Source: Bradyrhizobium nitroreducens (lineage in GTDB: Bacteria > Pseudomonadota > Alphaproteobacteria > Rhizobiales > Xanthobacteraceae). Taken from it: DNA of 64,000 nucleotides. The DNA lies in the NCBI RefSeq assembly GCF_002776695.1, contig NZ_LFJC01000003.1, forward strand, positions 5,179,535-5,243,534, written 5' to 3'. Below the pieces are notes generated by a model. That model searched no databases. It was not told the origin of the DNA and worked only from the letters and a program-made list of their open reading frames with translations. The translations under genes were made by a program, and so were the position numbers. This document shows positions 16,133 to 23,653 of this stretch, one piece after another (positions within the stretch are counted from its first letter, which is position 1; each line of letters opens with the position of its first letter).

Positions 16133-16426
16133 ATGCTCGTCGAATCCGAACACCTGAAACAGTCGCCGGCCGCCGAACCCTCGGGCCGCGAGCAGATCGT
16201 CCGCGCGGTGCTCGATGAGGTTCGACCCAATCTCAAGCGCGACGGTGGCGATTGCGAGCTGCTCGAGATCGACGGCAACAAGATCATGGTCAGGCTCACC
16301 GGCGCCTGCGTGTTCTGCAAGCTCGCCAGCGCGACGCTGGAGGGCATCCAGGCGCGCCTGATCGAACGACTCGGCGAGTTCGTTCGCCTGATTCCCGTTG
16401 CCGGAGCGGCCAAGCCCCGTCACTGA
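16133..16426 (+). CDS. NFU-domain protein (NifU C-terminal type)
   Basis: 97-residue protein equal to the C-terminal NFU domain of NifU, with the cluster-binding CVFCK (CxxC) after VRLTGA. It binds and transfers a [4Fe-4S] cluster. The IscU-like and ferredoxin-like parts of full NifU are absent, so scaffold function is probably supplied by SufBCD and carriers such as the IscA next door. It lies 41 bases after iscA and just before nifS. Confidence 0.9.
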   Translation: MLVESEHLKQSPAAEPSGREQIVRAVLDEVRPNLKRDGGDCELLEIDGNKIMVRLTGACVFCKLASATLEGIQARLIERLGEFVRLIPVAGAAKPRH

Positions 16427-16454
16427 GCAGGCGCGACAGCGAGAGAGGGATTCC

Positions 16455-17651
16455 GTGCGGCCGATCTACCTCGACAACAACGCAACGACCCGCACGGATC
16501 CTTCCGTCGTTGCGGCGATGCTGCCGTTCTTCGCCGAGCAGTTCGGCAATGCGTCCTCAGCCCATGCGTTTGGAAGCGACGTCGCCCAGGCGGTGCGAGC
16601 GGCGCGGCGCAGCGTCCAGGGCCTGATCGGCGCCGCGTTCGATCACGAGATCGTCTTCACCTCGGGCGGTACGGAATCCGACAACGCCGCGATCCAGTCG
16701 GCGCTCGCCGTGCAGAACGGGCGCGACGAGATCGTCACCACCGCGGTGGAGCATCCGGCGGTGCTGTCACTGATCGAGGATCTCGCCTGCCGCGGCATCA
16801 GGAGCCATCTCATTCCCGTCGACAGGCGCGGCCGCCTCGACATCGAGGCCTACAGGCGCGCGCTCGGTCCGCGCACTGCGATCGCCTCCGTGATGTGGGC
16901 CAACAACGAAACCGGCACGATCTTCCCGGTCGAGTTCCTGGCCAAGATGGCCCGTTCAGCCGGCGCGCTGTTTCACACCGACGCCGTGCAGGCGGCCGGA
17001 CGGGTTCCGATCGATTTGAGCGCCGCGGAGATCGACATGCTCTCGCTCTCCGGCCATAAGCTGCACGGTCCGAAGGGGATCGGCGCGCTCTATGTGCGCA
17101 AGGGAACGAAATTCAAGCCGTTGATCCTCGGTGGTCCGCAGGAGCGCCGCCGTCGCGCCGGCACCGAGAATGTTCCCGGCATCGTGGGCTTCGGCAAGGC
17201 GGCCGAGCTCGCCACGAGCCAGCTCGAGCAGGAGCGGGCCGCGGTCTCCGTGCTGCGAAACCGGATGGAGCAGGGCATTCTGCAGCTCGGCCACTGCATG
17301 GTGCTGGGCGACGTCAAGAGCCGGCTGCCGAATACGTCCAACATCGCATTCGAGCATCTCGAAGGCGAGGCGATCATTCATCATCTGAACCGCGCCGGCA
17401 TTGCCGCCTCGCTGGGGTCGGCCTGCGCTTCTGGCTCGATGGAGCCCTCGCACGTGCTGCGCGCGATGCATGTGCCGCCGCAGGCGCTGCGCGGCGCGAT
17501 CCGTTTCTCCCTGTCCCGCGAGACCACGGCCGACGAAGTCGACCGAGTCCTGCAGGTGCTGCCGGAGATCCTGTCCAAACTGAGAGCATTGTCTCCTTCG
17601 TGGCAAGAGCGCGCGAGCGACACCTCTCGTCCAGCGGAGATGAGTCTATGA
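16455..17651 (+). CDS. nifS: NifS, cysteine desulfurase (group I)
   Basis: PLP enzyme that supplies sulfur for nitrogenase Fe-S clusters. The 398-residue protein starts RPIYLDNNATT, with the PLP lysine in SGHKLHG (Lys202) and the catalytic cysteine in LGSACASGS (Cys324), the group I mobile-loop type. The start chosen is GTG at 16455 behind GAGAGAGGGA, because family members begin at this point; an in-frame ATG at 16398 would overlap nfu. The stop overlaps the nifT start (ATGA). Confidence 0.96.
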   Translation: MRPIYLDNNATTRTDPSVVAAMLPFFAEQFGNASSAHAFGSDVAQAVRAARRSVQGLIGAAFDHEIVFTSGGTESDNAAIQSALAVQNGRDEIVTTAVEHPAVLSLIEDLACRGIRSHLIPVDRRGRLDIEAYRRALGPRTAIASVMWANNETGTIFPVEFLAKMARSAGALFHTDAVQAAGRVPIDLSAAEIDMLSLSGHKLHGPKGIGALYVRKGTKFKPLILGGPQERRRRAGTENVPGIVGFGKAAELATSQLEQERAAVSVLRNRMEQGILQLGHCMVLGDVKSRLPNTSNIAFEHLEGEAIIHHLNRAGIAASLGSACASGSMEPSHVLRAMHVPPQALRGAIRFSLSRETTADEVDRVLQVLPEILSKLRALSPSWQERASDTSRPAEMSL

Positions 17652-17869
17652 AAGTCATGATTCGCCGTTCCCCGGAGACCGGCCTGTCGATCTACGTGCC
17701 GAAAAAGGATCTCGAGGAGCCGATCGTGGAATCTGAGCACGAGACCCTGTGGGGCGGCTGGATCAAGATCGCCAATGGTTGGGTGCTCGACCTGCCGCAG
17801 ATGGCCGCCGATACCAATCTGCCGATCACCATCAACGCCAAGAAGCGCGGCGGCGAGGGAGACGAGTGA
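17648..17869 (+). CDS. nifT: NifT/FixU small protein
   Basis: 73-residue protein of the NifT/FixU family: MKVMIRR start, YVPKKDLEEPIVE and a central WGGWIKIANGW motif. It is conserved in nif clusters, but its function is not defined and deletion has little effect in Klebsiella. It is coupled to nifS by a 4-base overlap, and its stop overlaps the next start (TGATG). Confidence 0.93.
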   Translation: MKVMIRRSPETGLSIYVPKKDLEEPIVESEHETLWGGWIKIANGWVLDLPQMAADTNLPITINAKKRGGEGDE

Positions 17870-18735
17870 TGAACGCGCCGGTCCCGCAGATCGACTTCGC
17901 CAACCCCGCCGACGCGGAGGCCGTCCTTCGCGACGTCGTCGCGCGGCTGCGCGGCGGCACTGTCATTCCCTATCTCGGACCCGGCGTAGCCGAGCTCGCC
18001 GCCCCAACGGCGCCGATGAATCCGGAAGCGCTGGCGGCTTTCTTCGGCACCAAGGTGGCATTGCCGCGCCGCGCCCACGGCAATGCCTGGGCCTCCGCGC
18101 AGCACATCGAGAGCACCAGGCACCGCGCCACCGTGACCGCATTGATGGCGGACGCCTTTGCCAGCCCGGTCGCGCCGACGGCGCTGCATCGCCACCTCGG
18201 CGCCCTGGCGCTGCCGCTGGTCGTCGACAGCTGGTATGATGGCGCGATGCGGAGCGCGCTCGCCGGGCGCGGCGACTGGGGCGAGATCCAGGGCATCACT
18301 CGCGCCGGAATCGGCGAGGACCGCTGGTACCGGTTCTACGATGCCAGCGGCCAGGAGGTCGATCGCGCGCAAGCCAAAGGCTGGACCACGATCCTCTACA
18401 AGCCCCATGGCAGCGTCGCGCCGGCGAAGAATTTTCTGATCTCCGACGCCGACTATGTCGAAGTCTTGACCGAGATCGACATCCAGACGCCGATCCCGGA
18501 AGAGGTGAAGGTGCGGCGCACCGGCCGGAGCTTTCTGTTTCTCGGCTGCCGCTTCAACGACCAACTGCTGCGCACCTATGCGCGACAGGTCTCGAAGCGT
18601 TCGAGCGACACCCACTACGCCGTCGTCGAGCCCGACGCGCTGTCGAAGAACGAACTGCGCTTCCTGGTCAGCCAGGGCCTGACTCCGCTTGCGATCCCGC
18701 TCGCGCGCGCAGTGGAGATCGTGCTGGCGGGTTGA
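17869..18735 (+). CDS. SIR2-like domain protein in the nifS operon
   Basis: 288-residue soluble protein with a SIR2-like fold. An NAD-type loop VIPYLGPGV is near residue 28-36, a KPHGS segment near residue 181 corresponds to the catalytic-His region, and LFLGCRFNDQLL near residue 223 is the conserved late motif. The zinc cysteines of classic sirtuins are absent. SIR2-like proteins of this class are often NADases or nucleotide-binding proteins in defence, but here the gene is translationally coupled to nifT and lies before nifB. An NAD- or ADP-ribose-linked role in nitrogenase control is inference. Confidence 0.75.
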   Translation: MNAPVPQIDFANPADAEAVLRDVVARLRGGTVIPYLGPGVAELAAPTAPMNPEALAAFFGTKVALPRRAHGNAWASAQHIESTRHRATVTALMADAFASPVAPTALHRHLGALALPLVVDSWYDGAMRSALAGRGDWGEIQGITRAGIGEDRWYRFYDASGQEVDRAQAKGWTTILYKPHGSVAPAKNFLISDADYVEVLTEIDIQTPIPEEVKVRRTGRSFLFLGCRFNDQLLRTYARQVSKRSSDTHYAVVEPDALSKNELRFLVSQGLTPLAIPLARAVEIVLAG

Positions 18736-18829
18736 TCCTCTCGACTTGTCGATCTGACGATCTCCGCGCGAACGATCTTCGCGCGGAGATCGCGCGTGCA
18801 TCGATGCATCCTGTCGACGATGTCGCGTC

Positions 18830-18845
18830 TGTCACCTTTCCAACA
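18830..18845. promoter_or_regulatory. NifA UAS of nifB
   Basis: TGT-N10-ACA, 77 bases upstream of the nifB sigma-54 -24 element, within the 287-base interval between the SIR2-like gene and nifB. No convincing gene is present in this interval. Confidence 0.72.
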
Positions 18846-18921
18846 CGCGTTGGCAATCCGACACTGTTCCGTGAGTCCGCTAACTCATTGAAGCGAACGA
18901 AGAAAGTCGCGGACGCGACGA

Positions 18922-18937
18922 TGGCATGTGGGTTGCT
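18922..18937 (+). promoter_or_regulatory. Sigma-54 promoter of the nifB operon
   Basis: TGGCATGTGGGTTGCT with 10-base GG-GC spacing, 85 bases before nifB. Confidence 0.85.
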
Positions 18938-19022
18938 AATACCTTTCTAGAACGACTCTTAGGACGCTTCTCGAAATCCGAGCCCCGCAAAATCTGTTCG
19001 GCTTGCAAGGAGAATTGAGCAC

Positions 19023-20582
19023 ATGGACGTTTCAGCGCAACACGACGCGAGCAGCAGCAATGTCGCCGATGTCGGCGAAATCATGCAGGCCATCGCCGAG
19101 CACAAGGGCTGCGGTACCACCGGCGGCAGCGGCAAGGCGAGCTGCGGATCGTCGGCGGGGCAGGGCGACCTCCCGACCGAGATCTGGGAGAAGGTGAAGA
19201 ACCATCCGTGCTACAGCGAGGAGGCGCACCACCACTACGCCCGCATGCATGTCGCGGTCGCGCCGGCCTGCAACATCCAGTGCAACTACTGCAATCGCAA
19301 ATACGACTGCGCCAATGAATCGCGCCCCGGCGTGGTCAGCGAGAAGCTGACGCCCGAGCAGGCCGCCAAGAAGGTGCTCGCGGTCGCCTCCACCATTCCG
19401 CAGATGACCGTGCTCGGCATCGCCGGTCCCGGCGATCCGCTGGCCAATCCGGACAAGACCTTCAAGACCTTCGAGCTGATCTACAATACGGCGCCCGACA
19501 TCAAGCTGTGCCTGTCGACCAACGGCCTCATGCTGCCCGATCACGTCGACACCATCGCGAAGTACAATGTCGACCACGTCACCATCACCATCAACATGGT
19601 CGATCCGGAGATCGGCGCGAAGATCTATCCCTGGATCTTCTACAAGCACAAGCGCTACACCGGCTACGAGGCCGCCAAGATCCTGACCGACCGGCAGCTC
19701 CAGGGTCTGGAGATGCTCACCGAGCGCGGCATCCTCTGCAAGATCAACTCGGTGATGATCCCGGGGATCAACGACCAGCACCTGGTCGAGGTCAACAAGG
19801 CGGTGAAGTCGCGGGGCGCCTTCCTGCACAACATCATGCCGCTGATTTCCGCGCCCGAGCACGGCACCGTGTTCGGCCTGAACGGGCAACGTGGCCCCAG
19901 CGCACAGGAGCTGAAGGCGCTTCAGGACTCCTGCGAAGGCGAGATGAACATGATGCGGCATTGCCGCCAGTGCCGCGCCGACGCCGTCGGTCTGCTTGGC
20001 GAAGACCGCAGCGCCGAGTTCACCACCGAGAAGATCATGGCGATGGAGGTCAAGTACGACGCCGACACCCGTAAGGCCTATCAGGCCAAGGTCGAGGAGG
20101 AGCGTGTCGCCAAGGTCACGGCCAAGCAGGAGGAGCTTGCCGAGCTCGCCGGTGCTTCAAGCGACATCAAGGTGCTGGTGGCGGTCGCGACGAAGGGTTC
20201 CGGCCTGATCAACGAGCATTTCGGTCACGCCAAGGAATTCCAAGTCTACGAGCTCTCCACGGCAGGCGCGAAATTCGTCGGTCATCGCCGCGTCGACCTC
20301 TACTGCCAGGGTGGCTACGGAGAAGAAGACAGTCTCGAGACGATCATCCGTGCCATCAACGATTGCCACGCGGTGTTCGTCGCCAAGATCGGCGGCTGCC
20401 CGAAGGGCGACCTGATCAAGGCGGGTATCGAGCCGGTCGATCAATACGCCCATGAGTTCATCGAGAAGTCGGCGATCTCCTGGTTCAAGGCTTATCTCGA
20501 CAAGGTCAACGGCGGCGAGATCGCGCACGTGGAGCGCGGCGATGCCGCCATCCGCCAGGGCGCGCTGATCTCGGCGGCTTGA
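19023..20582 (+). CDS. nifB: NifB, radical SAM FeMo-cofactor precursor synthase
   Basis: Radical SAM enzyme that builds NifB-co, the carbide-containing 8Fe core of FeMo-co. In this 519-residue protein the SAM [4Fe-4S] motif is C83-N-I-Q-C87-N-Y-C90; further cluster ligands include the CRQCRAD region near residue 320. The C-terminal ~130 residues form a NifX/NafY-like domain (from about residue 378, IKVLVAVATKGSG). This two-domain form is usual in proteobacteria. It heads a long operon of Fe-S and unknown genes reaching at least to 26.5 kb. Confidence 0.98.
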   Translation: MDVSAQHDASSSNVADVGEIMQAIAEHKGCGTTGGSGKASCGSSAGQGDLPTEIWEKVKNHPCYSEEAHHHYARMHVAVAPACNIQCNYCNRKYDCANESRPGVVSEKLTPEQAAKKVLAVASTIPQMTVLGIAGPGDPLANPDKTFKTFELIYNTAPDIKLCLSTNGLMLPDHVDTIAKYNVDHVTITINMVDPEIGAKIYPWIFYKHKRYTGYEAAKILTDRQLQGLEMLTERGILCKINSVMIPGINDQHLVEVNKAVKSRGAFLHNIMPLISAPEHGTVFGLNGQRGPSAQELKALQDSCEGEMNMMRHCRQCRADAVGLLGEDRSAEFTTEKIMAMEVKYDADTRKAYQAKVEEERVAKVTAKQEELAELAGASSDIKVLVAVATKGSGLINEHFGHAKEFQVYELSTAGAKFVGHRRVDLYCQGGYGEEDSLETIIRAINDCHAVFVAKIGGCPKGDLIKAGIEPVDQYAHEFIEKSAISWFKAYLDKVNGGEIAHVERGDAAIRQGALISAA

Positions 20583-20594
20583 GGAGAGAGTTCG

Positions 20595-20819
20595 ATGCCG
20601 TTCAAGATCATCGCCTCGCAGTGCACCAGCTGCTCGGCCTGCGAGCCGGAATGCCCGAACGTCGCCATCCGTGAGAAGGGCGGGACGTTCGTGATCGATC
20701 CCAAGAAATGCACCGAATGCATCGGCCATTTCGACGAGCCCCAATGCGTGGCGGTGTGTCCGGTCGACAATACTTGCGTCATCGACACGTCATTGCCGCG
20801 CTACCAGGCACCGGTCTGA
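20595..20819 (+). CDS. fdxN: FdxN, 2[4Fe-4S] ferredoxin
   Basis: 74-residue bacterial-type ferredoxin. The first motif is CTSCSACEPECPN and the second begins CTECIGHFDEPQCVAVCPVD, with the extended spacing typical of rhizobial FdxN/FrxA encoded after nifB. It is thought to supply electrons to NifB or nitrogenase reductase. It lies 12 bases after nifB with a GAGGAGAGAG ribosome-binding site. Confidence 0.94.
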   Translation: MPFKIIASQCTSCSACEPECPNVAIREKGGTFVIDPKKCTECIGHFDEPQCVAVCPVDNTCVIDTSLPRYQAPV

Positions 20820-20831
20820 GGGAGGAAAGAG

Positions 20832-21140
20832 ATGAATTTCACGATCACACCGGCGGCGCAGAAATTCATGCGCATGATGCTCCGCGTTGACGGCGGCTCG
20901 GGCAGCGGCTTCCGTCTTGCCGTCAGTCCCGGCGGCTGCTCGGGCCTTGCCGCCGACATACACGTGCTCGCCGAGCCCAGGGCCGGCGATGCCGTGGTCG
21001 AGCGCGACGGCGTCAAGCTGTTCCTGCCGGCTGAAAGCCGGCTGCTGCTTGACGGCGTGACCATCGACTTCGCGGATACGCCGACCCAGACCGGGCTCGT
21101 GTTCCGCGATCCGAAGCAGGTTTCGTGCAGCCACCATTGA
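20832..21140 (+). CDS. HesB/IscA-like protein with altered C-terminal ligands
   Basis: 102-residue A-type carrier homologue. The first ligand cysteine is present (PGGCSGLA), but the C-terminal CxC motif is changed to SCSHH, so one cysteine is replaced by histidine. It could bind iron or a cluster differently from normal IscA. The gene follows fdxN by 12 bases in the nifB operon. Such HesB-like proteins are known next to nifB; a dedicated role in NifB cluster supply is inference. Confidence 0.85.
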   Translation: MNFTITPAAQKFMRMMLRVDGGSGSGFRLAVSPGGCSGLAADIHVLAEPRAGDAVVERDGVKLFLPAESRLLLDGVTIDFADTPTQTGLVFRDPKQVSCSHH

Positions 21141-21150
21141 GCAGACGCAA

Positions 21151-21684
21151 ATGATGCCCGACAATTTCGTCAGCCCGCAAGTCGAGATCAACGAGGCGCT
21201 CGTCACCAGCGCCTTGCTCGGCCGCGGCCTGCCGAGCGAGGCCGAGCGTCATTTGTGGGAGGCCGGTCTGTCCTATCACCTGGACGACATCGCGGAGCAT
21301 CATTTGCGTGAAGCCGAGGCACTCGCGCCCGGCCACGCCGCGGTGCTGATCGGCCTCTATCGATTCTATTTCTACAAGGGACGTCTCGCCGAGGCGCTCG
21401 ATGTTGCCCGGCGTTGTCTGCTCAAGGCGGCGCAGGAGAACGGCCTTCCGGCCGATTGGCGCTGCGTTCGGGCGGACGACGCCGAGTTTGGCGGCTATGA
21501 AGACATCCTCGCGCGCTTCTTCCTGTTCTCACTGAAGGGCTACGCTTACTTGCAGATGCGCCTGGGGCAGACGGAAGAGGGGCGGATCGCGGTGCAGAAG
21601 CTGCTCGATCTCGATCCCACCGACAAGATCGGTGCCAAGGTCCTCCTGGGCGTGCTCGACCGGATGGGGCAGGATGATGAGTGA
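21151..21684 (+). CDS. TPR-like nif-associated protein
   Basis: 177-residue helical protein of tetratricopeptide type: repeated helix pairs including HHLREAEALAPGHAAVLIGLYRF-like and YLQMRLGQTEEGRIAVQKLLDLDP segments. TPR folds mediate protein-protein contacts. A paralogue with the same architecture is encoded at 27957-28436. It lies in the nifB operon and its end overlaps the start of the LRV protein gene. The specific partner is unknown. Confidence 0.75.
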   Translation: MMPDNFVSPQVEINEALVTSALLGRGLPSEAERHLWEAGLSYHLDDIAEHHLREAEALAPGHAAVLIGLYRFYFYKGRLAEALDVARRCLLKAAQENGLPADWRCVRADDAEFGGYEDILARFFLFSLKGYAYLQMRLGQTEEGRIAVQKLLDLDPTDKIGAKVLLGVLDRMGQDDE

Positions 21685-22450
21685 CGACATCGATGAAGCC
21701 CTCGACTGGCAGGGCAACCAGGTCGATTGCGCCGGATGCGCGCATCTGGCGCTGAACGGCACCGGCGGCTGCCGGATTCGGCACGCCTGCGTCAACGATC
21801 GCTATGCCCGCCGGATCGACCGGTTCTTCAACTGGAATCCCGGTCTGGCCGACGGCTATCTCGGCCATCCTCATTTCGAGGTCCGCGCGATCGCGGCAAA
21901 ATCCGCCAATCTGTTCCTGCTGCCGCCGCTGCTCGACGACGCCGACGAGACCGTGCGCTGGAACGTGGTTCGTCGCCTGCCCAAGCGCTACGCCCTGCAA
22001 TTGCGCAAGGATCCGCATCGCGAGGTGAGGATGAGGGTTGCGACGCTGATCGAGGGCGACGAGTTGCTGCCGATGGCTGGCGACCAGGACTATTACGTGC
22101 GCCTGGTCGTCGCGCGCAGGCTGTCGCCGCTGCTGCTAAGCCGGATGATCAATGACGAGGAGGCGGAGGTCCGCCGCGTCGTCGCCCGGCGTGTTCCGGA
22201 CGAATGGCTGCTCGGCATGATCAATGACCGCGACGCGGCTGTGCGGCTCGAGGTCGCGCAGCGCCTGTCGCCCGAGCGTCTGGCGCTCATGCGCCGTGAT
22301 CCGGACTGGCGCATCCGCTACGAGGTCGCGAGCCGCGCCCCGACCGGCGAGCTAACGGCGCTCGTCGAGGATCAGGACAGCCTGGTGCGCGAGGTCGCGC
22401 GATCGCGCATCGCCGTGCGGCTCGAACGAGGAACGGGGATATCCGCATGA
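21677..22450 (+). CDS. 4Fe-4S leucine-rich-variant (LRV) repeat protein
   Basis: 257-residue protein. The N-terminal ~60 residues carry four cysteines in CAGCAHLALN, GGCRIRHAC, a [4Fe-4S] motif of the LRV_FeS type. The rest is a series of roughly 24-residue LRV repeats (for example VRRVVARRVPDEWLLGMINDRDAAVRLEVAQRL). The family was first described next to nifB in Azotobacter; its function is unknown. Two ATG codons (21674, 21677) are possible; 21677 has better spacing to GGGGCAGG. Confidence 0.9.
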   Translation: MSDDIDEALDWQGNQVDCAGCAHLALNGTGGCRIRHACVNDRYARRIDRFFNWNPGLADGYLGHPHFEVRAIAAKSANLFLLPPLLDDADETVRWNVVRRLPKRYALQLRKDPHREVRMRVATLIEGDELLPMAGDQDYYVRLVVARRLSPLLLSRMINDEEAEVRRVVARRVPDEWLLGMINDRDAAVRLEVAQRLSPERLALMRRDPDWRIRYEVASRAPTGELTALVEDQDSLVREVARSRIAVRLERGTGISA

Positions 22451-22764
22451 GCAACATCGTCCGCGACAGCGACGTCGTCGAACTGACGGCACCGCCCTTC
22501 TTCAGCTTCGGCGAGAAGGTGCGGGCCAAGCGCACTATCCGCAATGACGGCACCTATGCCGGCAAGGAGATCGGCGATATCCTCGCCAAGAAGGGCGAGA
22601 TTGGCTACGTGGTCTCGATCGGCACCTTCCTGCAGCAATTCTACATCTATGGCGTCGAATTCCTCGAAAGCGGCAACCGCGTCGGGATGAAGCGCAAGGA
22701 GCTCGACCCCGTCACCCCACGCGACGCGGTCGAGGACATTCCGCTGCCGGAGGCTGCATCATGA
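22447..22764 (+). CDS. nifZ: NifZ
   Basis: 105-residue NifZ, which helps form the second P-cluster of the MoFe protein together with NifH. The core is seen as FSFGEKVRAKRTIRNDGTYAGKEIG followed by GEIGYVVSIGTFLQQFYIYGVEF. Its start overlaps the LRV gene and its stop overlaps the next NifZ-like gene, both by 4 bases, so a chain of coupled genes is present. Confidence 0.93.
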   Translation: MSNIVRDSDVVELTAPPFFSFGEKVRAKRTIRNDGTYAGKEIGDILAKKGEIGYVVSIGTFLQQFYIYGVEFLESGNRVGMKRKELDPVTPRDAVEDIPLPEAAS

Positions 22765-23003
22765 TGATCGAGCCCAAACTGCCGAAGTACCAATGGGGCC
22801 AGCGCGTGAAGGCCGCGGTGGACCTGCACAACGACGGCTCGTTTCCCGACGCGCCGGCCGAGGGCCTGCTCGTCGGCGTCGGCCACACCGGGGAGATCGT
22901 GCAGGTTGGCCGGCATACCGACGCCAATCTGCCGATCTATCTCGTCGAGTTCGGCGAGCGGCTGGTGGTCGGCTGCCTCGAAGAAGAAATCAGTCCGCTG
23001 TAG
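22761..23003 (+). CDS. Second NifZ-like protein
   Basis: 80-residue NifZ-domain protein: WGQRVKAAVDLHNDGSFPD, then GHTGEIVQVGRHTDANLPIYLVEF. It is shorter than NifZ and lacks its C-terminal tail. It directly follows and overlaps nifZ by 4 bases, suggesting that the two act together, perhaps as a heteromer. Function is inferred from family only. Confidence 0.85.
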   Translation: MMIEPKLPKYQWGQRVKAAVDLHNDGSFPDAPAEGLLVGVGHTGEIVQVGRHTDANLPIYLVEFGERLVVGCLEEEISPL

Positions 23004-23013
23004 AGATACCACG

Positions 23014-23373
23014 ATGAATGCCGCGGTCCTCAGACGAATCGATGCCGCCATGCCGGTACATCCGAACGAGCTTGATTGCAGGCGAATCGGGCGCGCGTTG
23101 AGAGCGCGGCAGCGCTATCGCTATGTTTCGCCGAACGTCGAGGGTGTCGCTGGCGGCTATTTGATCCAGAGCCCCTGCTGCTCGCGGAACATCGATGCCG
23201 AAGGCGGCGTGATCGAAATCGCGTTGCTGCACTACGATGGCGCGAGCGCAACCTGGCATCTGCTCCGCAAGGATCACGAACGGGGCGTCTGGATGCTGCA
23301 CTCGACACACCAGCGGCTCACCTCGGTGACGGATGTGCTGAACGCCGATCCCGAACGCGTATTCTGGCAGTAG
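23014..23373 (+). CDS. Unknown nif-operon protein, 119 residues
   Basis: 119-residue soluble protein, not firmly recognised. It has a basic N-terminal third (RRIGRALRARQRYRYV), a vicinal Cys pair in QSPCCSRNID, and a beta-rich C-terminal half (EIALLHYDG, WHLLRKDHERGVWML) ending in a short helix. It lies 10 bases after the second NifZ-like gene and 10 bases before the 89-residue gene. The conserved place in the nifB-nifZ operon suggests a role in MoFe protein maturation, but nothing direct supports this. Confidence 0.65.
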   Translation: MNAAVLRRIDAAMPVHPNELDCRRIGRALRARQRYRYVSPNVEGVAGGYLIQSPCCSRNIDAEGGVIEIALLHYDGASATWHLLRKDHERGVWMLHSTHQRLTSVTDVLNADPERVFWQ

Positions 23374-23383
23374 GGGGAGCAGG

Positions 23384-23653
23384 ATGGCTCTGGCAATGCA
23401 CGAACTGACCGAGATCGAGCGGACGCTCGCCGCGCCGGACGTGGCACCACAGGTGTTCTCGACCCTTCGTCAGAGATTTCCTCACCTCGCCTGGATCCGC
23501 TGCGACGCTTCCGACGTGACGGAGACGCCGTACTGCAGCCTCGGGGCGTTCGACCTGCATCTGCTCGACAGCGCCGATCACTGCGCCCAGATCACCGACG
23601 ATCCGGCGCGCGCGACCGGCATCGTGCTGGCAAAGCGGGCGGTCAAGCCATGA
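23384..23653 (+). CDS. Unknown nif-operon protein, 89 residues
   Basis: 89-residue acidic protein, not recognised with certainty. The sequence includes LRQRFPHLAWIRCDASDV, GAFDLHLLDSADHC and DDPARATGIVLAKR, which look like an alpha/beta unit. Its stop overlaps the start of the DegT-fold gene by 4 bases (ATGA), so the two are probably made together. It follows the 119-residue gene by 10 bases. Confidence 0.65.
   Translation: MALAMHELTEIERTLAAPDVAPQVFSTLRQRFPHLAWIRCDASDVTETPYCSLGAFDLHLLDSADHCAQITDDPARATGIVLAKRAVKP

Noticed and set aside
18732..18950. Open frame of 72 codons before nifB
   Set aside because: It covers the nifB UAS and sigma-54 promoter, has no ribosome-binding site and no family similarity.
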